Positions 1-5,472 of a DNA stretch of 5,472 nt are shown here, one piece after another. Position numbers and translations under genes: made by a program. This stretch comes from Candidatus Fraserbacteria bacterium RBG_16_55_9 (GTDB lineage: Bacteria > Bipolaricaulota > Bipolaricaulia > RBG-16-55-9). The stretch is from positions 1 to 5,472 of the forward strand of contig MFGX01000048.1 in the NCBI GenBank assembly GCA_001778455.1, given 5' to 3'. The notes below the pieces were generated by a model. The model was not told the origin of the DNA. It ran no database searches and was given only the letters and a program-made list of their open reading frames with translations. Position 1 is the stretch's first letter; each line of letters opens with the position of its first letter.

Positions 1-669
1 GATGCGATTGCGATCATCTACATGCTGGCGCTCGCCCGCTTCTTCACGGCTCTTGCAGGTCTGGATACGGCAAGTGCCTTCGGAGGGCTTGGCTCCAGCC
101 GTGAGATGTCGCTGGCGGCAATTGTCGAACCAGCGATGATGCTGGCGATCTTCACGGTGGCTGTGACAGCAGGTTCGACAAGCCTGGGAGCCATCACCGA
201 GCGCACCGGCGCGTGGGATCCTCTGGCCCCTTCGCATATCTTCGCGTTTATCAGCCTCTTCATCGTCGCACTCGCTGAGACCGGACGCATCCCGGTGGAT
301 AACCCAGCCACGCACCTGGAGCTCACCATGGTCCACGAAGCGATGATCTTAGAATACTCCGGGCGGCACCTGGCTCTCATGGAGTGGTCTTCTTCTATGA
401 AGTTGCTCCTCTTTTTGACCCTGCTCGCGAATGTCTTCTTCCCCTGGGGCATTGCAACAGAGCTATCGTACGCGAATATCGTACTCGGGTTGGGTGTCTA
501 TTTGCTCAAGGTGTTCATTCTGGCCACAGCGGTAGCTCTCGTCGAGTGTACGACGGCGAAGTTACGATTATTCCGAGTGCCTGACCTGCTGGCCGCTTCA
601 TTTGTCCTCTCGCTCATCGCGCTGGTGCTCTATTTCTTGCTGGGAGGGGAGAGTCGTGCAGCTCTGTAG
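1..669 (+). CDS. hyfC: HyfC/HycD-like (NuoH family) membrane subunit, 5' partial
   Basis: This is the C-terminal 222 residues of the NuoH-like subunit that joins the membrane arm to the peripheral arm. The frame is open from base 1, so the true start and roughly 90-100 residues lie upstream; the first in-window ATG (22) is internal. Family marks, in fragment numbering, are LDTASAFGGLGSSRE (about 21-35), the conserved loop AETGRIPVDNPATHLELT (about 92-109) and the following HEAMILEYSG (112-121). This wording is typical of hydrogenase-type HycD/HyfC rather than complex I NuoH, which has AETNRxPFDLPExExELV. The loop Glu, Arg and Asp residues are all present. About five hydrophobic segments are visible, near 38-58, 79-95, 133-150, 155-182 and 195-215. 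In the family this subunit lines the path linking redox chemistry to ion pumping. It overlaps hyfE by 14 bases. Family assignment is secure; activity as part of a hydrogenase is not (see large subunit). Confidence 0.93.
   Translation, partial: DAIAIIYMLALARFFTALAGLDTASAFGGLGSSREMSLAAIVEPAMMLAIFTVAVTAGSTSLGAITERTGAWDPLAPSHIFAFISLFIVALAETGRIPVDNPATHLELTMVHEAMILEYSGRHLALMEWSSSMKLLLFLTLLANVFFPWGIATELSYANIVLGLGVYLLKVFILATAVALVECTTAKLRLFRVPDLLAASFVLSLIALVLYFLLGGESRAAL
642..653 (+). promoter_or_regulatory. Strong purine-rich ribosome binding site for hyfE
   Basis: GGGAGGGGAGAG lies inside the end of hyfC, two bases before a GTG at 656; the AGGGG core sits about 6 bases from it. This site decides the hyfE start. 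It makes GTG 656 far better than the in-frame TTG at 602, which would add 18 Ser/Arg/Cys/Trp-rich residues that are just hyfC read in another frame. Confidence 0.7.
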
Positions 670-1354
670 CCTGGATTGGGGCTTGCACTTTGATCCGCAG
701 CTCGTGGAACGAATCATTGCTCTATTAGCTGCCTTCATCTTGGTATGCAGCCTGCTCTTGCTGGCCACAGAGAGACGACACCTGCACGTGCGACTCTACG
801 CCGTCCAGTCGCTTTTCCTCGCGGGAGTAGCCTTCAGCGTAGCCTTCTTTCATTGCGAGCGCCACATCTTCATCGCTACGGGACTCATCCTGATTTTGAA
901 AGTGATCGGGATCCCTTTCTTGTTGGGGCGCATCATTCAACGCCTCGTGCCTCAACAACCGATAAAGCCAACGATCAACGTGCCGTCTTCCTTGCTGATC
1001 GCAGCAGGGCTTGTCCTGGCGGCCGATTATCTCACACGAAGCATTTTGGCAACGGGCCACGAGTTTGAGCTGGCACGGAACGTCTTGACCGTCTCGCTTT
1101 CTGTCGTCTTATTGGGGCTACTCACGATGGTCACACGCAAGAAGGCGCTCAGTCAAGTCCTCGGATTCCTTACGATGGAGAATGGGATTTTCCTAGCAGG
1201 CATTGCCATTACCGCAGGCATGCCGATGATCGTCGAGCTCGGAGTCTTCTTCGACGTCTTGGTCGCCGTCGTCATTATGGGCGTCTTCTTGTATCGCATC
1301 AGCGAGACGTTTGATACAATCAATGTCGAAGAGCTTACACGATTAAAACACTAA
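656..1354 (+). CDS. hyfE: HyfE-like membrane subunit (NuoK-like C-terminal half)
   Basis: This 232-residue integral membrane protein is close in size to E. coli HyfE (about 216). I count seven likely membrane helices, near residues 17-37, 46-65, 71-94, 108-126, 140-159, 165-187 and 189-215. The last two carry the NuoK-like signature: QVLGFLTMENGIFL with Glu175, then MPMIVELGVFFDVLVAVV with Glu194 and Asp200. In complex I the two NuoK glutamates lie on the central proton path, so their presence argues for a working membrane arm. The N-terminal half is specific to the HyfE family. GTG 656 is chosen from the strong upstream purine tract and overlaps the hyfC stop by 14 bases, which suggests coupled translation. 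The stop TAA at 1352-1354 lies only six bases before hyfF, in the same frame. Confidence 0.9.
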   Translation: MQLCSLDWGLHFDPQLVERIIALLAAFILVCSLLLLATERRHLHVRLYAVQSLFLAGVAFSVAFFHCERHIFIATGLILILKVIGIPFLLGRIIQRLVPQQPIKPTINVPSSLLIAAGLVLAADYLTRSILATGHEFELARNVLTVSLSVVLLGLLTMVTRKKALSQVLGFLTMENGIFLAGIAITAGMPMIVELGVFFDVLVAVVIMGVFLYRISETFDTINVEELTRLKH

Positions 1355-1360
1355 GCAACC

Positions 1361-2896
1361 ATGAACCTCGAATCGCTCTGGAATTCTCTTGAATCTGGAA
1401 TCCGCGTCGCGCAAGATGCGTCCATTCTCATGATCTTGCTCGTGCCGCTTTTGACGGCTGCTCTCTGCGGCTTGGTTGGAACCAAACGCTTCATGGAAGT
1501 AACCAGCATCTTGGGCACGATACTCACGGCTTCGTTTAGCGTTTTGCTGATCAACAAGGTACTTCTTCATCAATCTCTGCTTCGTCTAGGAGGCTTGTTA
1601 TACGCAGATGCTTTGAGCGCGTATCTCGTCCTAATCGTCTCTCTGATCGGGGTGCTGGCCACGCTCTACTCCATCGGATACATCGGCCATGAGTATTCCT
1701 CTGGGCTGTTTAGCGCAGGTAAACTGCGCGAGTATTATTTCTTGTTGAATCTCTTTCTCTTTACGGTGCTGCTGGCGGCCGTGGCCAACAACTTAGGTGT
1801 GCTCTGGGTTGCCATTGAGGGGACAACGCTGGCCTCCGCATTCCTCGTGGGCTTCTACAATCAAGAGGAATCCATCGAAGCGGCTTGGAAGTATCTCATT
1901 CTGGGATCGGTGGGAATCACCTTTGCGCTCTTCGGAACTGTGCTCGTCTATTTCTCGGCATTGGCTGCGTTTCAGGCTTCCGGGGGAAGCGGAACGCTCA
2001 ACTGGACGGAGCTTGTCAATCCCAGCGTTGCTAGCCAGCTCGATCCGCGTATCCTCAAGCTGGCGTTTCTCTTCATCCTCGTCGGGTATGGGACGAAAGC
2101 CGGGTTGGTGCCTATGCATACGTGGCTCCCGGACGCGCATAGCCAAGCCCCAACGCCCATCAGTGCTCTCCTCTCCGGCGTGCTCATCAACGCCGCCATG
2201 TACGGGATCTTGCGATTCCATCACCTTCTCGGAGTCAGCTCTGTTGGCTCTGGTTTCTCGTCCAATCTGCTCTTGATCTTCGGCCTCCTCTCGATCGGAA
2301 TCGCCACGCCTTTTATTCTGATGCAGAAAGACTACAAACGCCTGCTGGCATATTCGAGCATCGAGCACATGGGGTTGATTGCCACGGGAATGGGCTTGGG
2401 CACGCCAGTTGCGATCTATGGGGCCCTATTACACACACTGAACCACGCTATAGCCAAAGCCATGATCTTCATGAACGTGGGCAATCTCGTCTTAAAGTTT
2501 CAGACCAAAGAGATCAGTTACGTAAAAGGCATAGTAAAGATTATGCCTACGACAGGCGTTCTGCTCTTACTGAGCACGCTCGCGATTACCGGTGTGCCGC
2601 CGTTCAATATGTTTATCAGCGAGTTCCTCATCCTGAGCGCGAGTGTTGCCAGTCAAAGCTACCTTGCAGGGAGTTTGATCTTGCTCTTTCTCGTTGCCGC
2701 ATTCGCCGGTTTTCTGTACCACATCAGCCAGATGGCCTTCGGTTCACCCAAGGAGGGCTTGCGCTCTGGGGAAGAGAATTCCCCAAGTTTCTTGCCGATC
2801 GGCATTCTCCTAGCGCTTGTGCTGATGCTTGGGTTGTATATTCCTCAGCCTCTGCATGAGCTTCTCCAGCAAGCTGTGACGGTGGTGAAACCGTGA
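1361..2896 (+). CDS. hyfF: HyfF-like antiporter-type ion-translocating subunit (NuoL/M/N family)
   Basis: This 511-residue polytopic protein is near E. coli HyfF (about 526) in length. It belongs to the Mrp-antiporter/NuoL-M-N family whose members each form a proton (or sodium) channel. Key ionizable residues are in place: Glu153 in WVAIEGTTLASAF (helix 5), Lys177 in WKYLILGSVG, Lys246 in GTKAGLVPMHTWLPDAH (helix 7, with His253 and His260), His336 in SSIEHMG, His358/His362 and Lys366 in HTLNHAIAKAMIF (helix 12), and Glu421 in PPFNMFISEF. Thirteen to fourteen hydrophobic segments run from residue 21 to about 495. A soluble loop lies near 460-476. There is no long NuoL-type lateral helix. ATG 1361 has no convincing Shine-Dalgarno (preceding bases CTAAGCAACC), so it probably depends on ribosomes ending hyfE. 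The stop TGA shares one base with the next ATG. No key residue is missing, so ion pumping looks intact. Proton versus sodium cannot be decided. Confidence 0.93.
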   Translation: MNLESLWNSLESGIRVAQDASILMILLVPLLTAALCGLVGTKRFMEVTSILGTILTASFSVLLINKVLLHQSLLRLGGLLYADALSAYLVLIVSLIGVLATLYSIGYIGHEYSSGLFSAGKLREYYFLLNLFLFTVLLAAVANNLGVLWVAIEGTTLASAFLVGFYNQEESIEAAWKYLILGSVGITFALFGTVLVYFSALAAFQASGGSGTLNWTELVNPSVASQLDPRILKLAFLFILVGYGTKAGLVPMHTWLPDAHSQAPTPISALLSGVLINAAMYGILRFHHLLGVSSVGSGFSSNLLLIFGLLSIGIATPFILMQKDYKRLLAYSSIEHMGLIATGMGLGTPVAIYGALLHTLNHAIAKAMIFMNVGNLVLKFQTKEISYVKGIVKIMPTTGVLLLLSTLAITGVPPFNMFISEFLILSASVASQSYLAGSLILLFLVAAFAGFLYHISQMAFGSPKEGLRSGEENSPSFLPIGILLALVLMLGLYIPQPLHELLQQAVTVVKP

Positions 2897-2898
2897 TG
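2881..2898 (+). promoter_or_regulatory. Coupled stop/start junction hyfF-hyfG
   Basis: A weak purine-rich site, GGTGGTGAAA, is followed by GTGATG. The hyfF stop TGA (2894-2896) shares its A with ATG 2896, a classic termination-reinitiation arrangement. GTG 2893 is in frame as well, so the real start may differ by one codon. Confidence 0.5.
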
Positions 2899-4488
2899 AG
2901 TTCTCAGGTTGAAACGGTGATCTCTGAGCTGCGTCGCGAGTTCGGTGAGCATCTCGATGAAACGAGAGTAACCCATAAGAACGAGATCTACTACGATGTA
3001 GCGAGTTTGGATTGGCTGCCGAACGTATGCAGCTTTGTGCATCATCAGTGGCAGGCTTCTTTCGTTTGTGCTTGGGCTTCGGATGAGCGATCGCGGGATG
3101 GCGCATTTCATCTGCACTATGTCTTTTCGCTCGATCAATTCGGCCTCTTTGTCATCGTGTGTTCGCCCGTCTCAGTAGAAGATTCAGAATTCCCATCGGT
3201 TGCAGCACACATGATTGCGGCCAACTGGGCCGAACGCGAGATTCGCGACACGTTCGGGCTCACACCGGTGGGGCATCCTCATTTGAAACGACTCTGGGCC
3301 CATCCCGATTGGCCGTCTGACAACTACACGATGCGCAAGGATTTCCCGCTCAACTCCCAGCCGCCACGAGTAGAGGGGGATTTCGAGTTTCATAGGGTTG
3401 AAGGCGAGGGAGTCTTTGAAATTCCCGTGGGACCCGTACACGCAGGCATCATTGAGCCGGGCCATTTTCGATTCAGCGTCGCCGGTGAACCGATCATTAG
3501 CCTCCAAGTGCAGCTCGGCTACACGCACAAAGGAACTGAAAAACTCTGCGAAGGTCTTTCGGTCGAACATGCGCTTCATGTTTCAGAGCGGATCTCTGGG
3601 GATTCATCGTTTGCCCACTCGATGGCATTCTGTCATGGAGCCGAGAGACTCGCCCATGTAGAGGTTCCCGAGCGCGCTCAATACCTTCGCATGCTCTGCT
3701 TAGAGCTAGAGAGAATCTACAACCACTTGAGCGACATTGGGATGATCGCGAATGATATCGCGTTTCTTGTCGGCTATTCACATGCGATGCGCGTGCGTGA
3801 ACAGGTAATGACACTCAACGAGAAGCTCATGGGCAGCCGACTCTTGCGTGCGATGAATTCACTGGGAGGCGTCCGGCGCGATATACCTGATGCGGCTTTC
3901 TCGTCGATTCTCTCGACCCTCGCCACGGTGCGCAGGGAGCTCAGAGACTTAGCAGAACTACTATTTACCAGCGCTTCCGTTCTAGACAGGCTGGAAACGA
4001 CGGGCGTGCTTGCCCAGAAGATCGCTCGGGATGTGGGCATTGTGGGCCTTGCTGCGCGTGCCTCCGGCATCGATCGAGATTTCCGACGCGATCACCCGCA
4101 TTTGCAGTATCATCGCGTGTCTTTCAAAGTCCCCTTGTACAAGAGCGGCGACGTCAATGCTCGGACGCGCGTTCGCGTGGATGAGGTGTTTGAGTCGATT
4201 CAGATCATCGAGCAGGTCTTAAGCCAGATACGTCCAGGGCCGATTCGAGTGCCCCTAGAGAAGATCCCCACGTACGCTCAAGCCTTAGGCTATGCCGAAG
4301 GCTGGCGCGGCCCGATTGTACACGCGATTCAGACCGATGCAGCAGGGAAGATCTCGAGATACAAGATTGACGATCCCTCGTTTCACAATTGGCCTGCGTT
4401 GATTTTTGCCGTTCAGGGAAACATCGTCCCAGATTTTCCGCTCATCAATAAAAGCTTCAATCTCTCGTACTCGGGCAATGATCGCTAG
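2896..4488 (+). CDS. hyfG: HyfG/HycE-like large subunit (NuoC-NuoD fusion) lacking all NiFe ligands
   Basis: This is a 530-residue catalytic-arm subunit. Residues about 1-155 form the NuoC (30 kDa) domain, with signature EREIRDTFGLTPVGHPHLKR and RKDFPL. Residues about 170-530 form the NuoD / group 4 hydrogenase large-subunit domain, with GPVHAGIIEPGHFRF, HKGTEKL, a SFAHSMAFCHGAE segment and LGGVRRD. In hydrogenases four cysteines hold Ni-Fe. Here the first pair, CGxC, is Ser234-Gly-Asp-Ser237 (bases 3595-3606) and the second, CxxC, is Ser524-Tyr-Ser-Gly527 (4465-4476). The usual RGxE is KGTE. The chain ends ...GNDR, exactly where HycE is cut during maturation, so there is no C-terminal propeptide. 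These traits fit the energy-converting hydrogenase-related (Ehr) group, not a functional hydrogenase. His182 of the GPVH loop, the counterpart of the complex I quinone-site His, is kept. ATG 2896 overlaps the hyfF stop by one base; GTG 2893, one codon earlier, is an alternative. Confidence 0.92.
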   Translation: MSSQVETVISELRREFGEHLDETRVTHKNEIYYDVASLDWLPNVCSFVHHQWQASFVCAWASDERSRDGAFHLHYVFSLDQFGLFVIVCSPVSVEDSEFPSVAAHMIAANWAEREIRDTFGLTPVGHPHLKRLWAHPDWPSDNYTMRKDFPLNSQPPRVEGDFEFHRVEGEGVFEIPVGPVHAGIIEPGHFRFSVAGEPIISLQVQLGYTHKGTEKLCEGLSVEHALHVSERISGDSSFAHSMAFCHGAERLAHVEVPERAQYLRMLCLELERIYNHLSDIGMIANDIAFLVGYSHAMRVREQVMTLNEKLMGSRLLRAMNSLGGVRRDIPDAAFSSILSTLATVRRELRDLAELLFTSASVLDRLETTGVLAQKIARDVGIVGLAARASGIDRDFRRDHPHLQYHRVSFKVPLYKSGDVNARTRVRVDEVFESIQIIEQVLSQIRPGPIRVPLEKIPTYAQALGYAEGWRGPIVHAIQTDAAGKISRYKIDDPSFHNWPALIFAVQGNIVPDFPLINKSFNLSYSGNDR

Positions 4489-4491
4489 GAG
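4487..4491 (+). promoter_or_regulatory. Ribosome binding site for the ferredoxin/small-subunit fusion
   Basis: AGGAG begins within the hyfG stop codon TAG and lies six bases before ATG 4498. The spacing is near ideal. It supports the chosen start, whose protein begins MLKILRKTLQTG as HyfH-type proteins do. Confidence 0.75.
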
Positions 4492-4497
4492 CTATCC

Positions 4498-5319
4498 ATG
4501 TTGAAAATCTTGCGTAAGACGCTTCAGACAGGGCGAGTGACAATCCCGTATCCGTCGAAACCGGACGAGCCGCCAGACGGTTTCCTGGGTAAGCCGGTAA
4601 TCGATTTCGCCAAAGCGGATCTCGAAAAGCTGAGGGTTGCCGAAAGTGTCTGCCCGACGCGTGCCATTTCCATTGAAACCGACGGAGCGAAGAGCACTGT
4701 GCGCCTCTCCTACGCGAGTTGCATCTTCTGCGGTCGATGTGCCGAGGCTTATCCCGAAGCCATCGCTATGACCACGGAGTTTGAACTCGCTACAACTCGG
4801 AAAGAGCGCCTTTTGGTAAGTGCGGACTACGTAGATGGGAAACCCGCCCAAGTGATCGCGCTGCCGAGTCAGCCAAGTCTGGAACAGTTGGGCGAGCAGA
4901 CGAAACGAGAAATCTTCAGAATATTCCGGCGTTCGCTGCACATTCGCGAAGTGGATGCGGGGTCTTGCAATGGGTGTGAGCTGGAGATCGCGGCACTGAA
5001 CAACCCCATCTATGATTTGGAGCGTTTTGGTCTACACTTCGTGGCTTCGCCGCGCCATGCAGACATGCTGCTTGTGACAGGGCCAGTGACACGCAACATG
5101 GAGATCGCACTGAAGAAAACGTATGAGGCCACACCCGATCCCAAGCTTGTGGTCGCGGTAGGAGCGTGCGCCTGTAGCGGAGGAATCTTTGGCGAGAGCT
5201 ATGCGAGCAAGGGCGGCGTGGACAAAGTGATTCCGGTCGATGTCTACATTCCAGGCTGTCCGCCGCGGCCACAGGCTATTTTGCATGGGATACTGTTGGC
5301 GATTGGGCGGGTAAAGTAA
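4498..5319 (+). CDS. hyfI: Ferredoxin-small subunit fusion (HyfH/NuoI-like + HyfI/NuoB-like)
   Basis: This 273-residue protein fuses what E. coli makes as two proteins, HyfH and HyfI. Residues 1-115 are the HyfH/NuoI-like ferredoxin: MLKILRKTLQTG, a GFLGKP loop, VCPTRAI (Cys52), then CIFCGRC (Cys75, 78, 81) and FELATT. A normal member has two CxxCxxCxxxCP motifs. Here motif 1 keeps only its fourth Cys (the others are Leu42, Leu45, Ala48), and motif 2 has Tyr85 for its fourth. The four remaining cysteines form exactly one [4Fe-4S] site, the N6b equivalent. Residues about 116-140 are a linker, replacing the Cys-rich tail of E. coli HyfH. Residues 141-273 are the NuoB-like subunit with all its N2-type ligands: SCNGC (Cys157, 160), GAC (Cys224) and PGCPP (Cys254). 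An extra Cys226 sits beside Cys224. It ends soon after PGCPP, without the long HycG/HyfI tail. It is separated from hyfG by nine bases and is the last gene of the operon in view. Confidence 0.92.
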   Translation: MLKILRKTLQTGRVTIPYPSKPDEPPDGFLGKPVIDFAKADLEKLRVAESVCPTRAISIETDGAKSTVRLSYASCIFCGRCAEAYPEAIAMTTEFELATTRKERLLVSADYVDGKPAQVIALPSQPSLEQLGEQTKREIFRIFRRSLHIREVDAGSCNGCELEIAALNNPIYDLERFGLHFVASPRHADMLLVTGPVTRNMEIALKKTYEATPDPKLVVAVGACACSGGIFGESYASKGGVDKVIPVDVYIPGCPPRPQAILHGILLAIGRVK

Positions 5320-5326
5320 CGTGCCA

Positions 5327-5472
5327 TCACATCTCAATCCCCTCTTCGTCTGATGAGTCAAACAGTTCTTGCTCGCCACTCTCTGATCTGACGCGCTCTG
5401 CCTTCTTAAACGAGACGTTTCCCGGTGGGAATTCAAACATTTCACCGTTGAGCAGTTGTGCGATCGTGCGAA
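5327..5472 (-). CDS. C-terminal end of a convergent gene, 5' partial, function unknown
   Basis: On the - strand a frame is open from the window edge (5472) to a TGA at 5329-5327, giving 47 residues. It starts RTIAQLLNGEMFEFPPG, continues NVSFKKAERV and GEQELF, and ends in an acidic tail, FDSSDEEGIEM. It reads like a genuine protein end: a helix-like start, a Lys/Arg patch, then acidic residues up to the stop. The alternative - frame here is Arg/Ser/Cys-rich and runs on as a shadow of the small-subunit gene. The pattern of a LLxG helix, PP, a KKAERV-like stretch and a final ExxLF vaguely recalls the ends of some DNA methyltransferases or helicases of restriction systems, but I would not assign it on that. 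Its stop is seven bases from that of the fusion gene, so the two operons converge. Confidence 0.55.
   Translation of the reverse strand, partial: RTIAQLLNGEMFEFPPGNVSFKKAERVRSESGEQELFDSSDEEGIEM

Noticed and set aside
18..452. 144-codon open frame on the - strand
   Set aside because: It is antisense to the conserved hyfC core, with low-complexity Ala/Ser/Arg composition and no family resemblance.
602..655. Longer hyfE starting at TTG 602
   Set aside because: The added residues are a shadow of the hyfC end, TTG is a rare start, and a strong purine-rich site points to GTG 656.
1793..2368. 191-codon open frame on the - strand
   Set aside because: It lies opposite conserved hyfF sequence, is rich in Arg/Glu/Gln/Ser without recognizable motifs, and is explained by codon bias of the + strand gene.
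2767..2785. Hairpin TGGGGAA-GAGAA-TTCCCCA
   Set aside because: It is a seven-base-pair stem inside hyfF coding sequence in a soluble loop, with no T-run and no gene boundary; probably chance.
3184..4488. Annotation of the large subunit as an active NiFe hydrogenase or formate hydrogenlyase subunit
   Set aside because: Both cysteine pairs that bind Ni-Fe are absent and there is no C-terminal propeptide; only the fold is shared.
4750..4752. Tyr85 (TAT) as a sequencing error for Cys (TGT)
   Set aside because: One base change would restore it, but its partner ligands in motif 1 are also all lost (each needs two or more changes), so the loss is coherent.
5032..5445. 137-codon - strand frame spanning the operon end
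   Set aside because: It overlaps the conserved small-subunit domain. Its Arg/Ser/Cys-rich sequence looks random, whereas the other - frame at 5327-5472 looks protein-like.
1..5472. CRISPR arrays, tRNA/rRNA genes, insertion sequences, promoters or intrinsic terminators
   Set aside because: No repeat arrays, structural RNA signatures or inverted-repeat ends seen. Coding sequence is nearly continuous and leaves no room for an internal promoter of note.

Overview
The window is one co-directional gene block on the + strand. It encodes most of a membrane-bound, complex I-like assembly of the group 4 [NiFe]-hydrogenase (Hyc/Hyf) type. A few bases after it, the tail of an unrelated convergent gene appears on the - strand. 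Tight gene packing, a GTG start, Shine-Dalgarno-type sites and mid-50s GC by eye all suggest a bacterium. The family is too widely transferred to name a phylum from it.

Layout: 1-669 is the C-terminal two thirds of a HyfC/NuoH-like membrane subunit, with its 5' end outside the window. 656-1354 is HyfE (NuoK-like C-terminal half). 1361-2896 is HyfF (antiporter-like, NuoL/M/N family). 2896-4488 is HyfG, a fused NuoC-NuoD-like large subunit. 4498-5319 is a ferredoxin (HyfH/NuoI-like) domain fused to the small subunit (HyfI/NuoB-like). 5327-5472 on the - strand is the last 47 codons of another gene. Junctions range from a 14-base overlap to a 9-base gap, so this is almost certainly one operon. 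A HyfB-like antiporter gene would be expected upstream. There is no hyfD between hyfC and hyfE.

The main point is that this should not be called a hydrogenase. In the large subunit all four cysteines that hold the Ni-Fe centre are gone: the N-terminal CGxC is SGDS and the C-terminal CxxC is SYSG. The protein also stops at the Asp-Arg where E. coli HycE is cleaved by its maturation protease. In the ferredoxin domain exactly one set of four cluster ligands has been lost, matching complex I cluster N6a. The complete set matching N6b is kept, and so is the N2-type cluster of the small subunit. Membrane subunits keep their charged proton-path residues. The picture is an energy-converting hydrogenase-related (Ehr) complex: an ion-pumping machine with a two-cluster wire (N6b-like to N2-like) leading to a cavity with neither NiFe nor the complex I quinone tyrosine. 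Its electron donor and acceptor cannot be read from this window.
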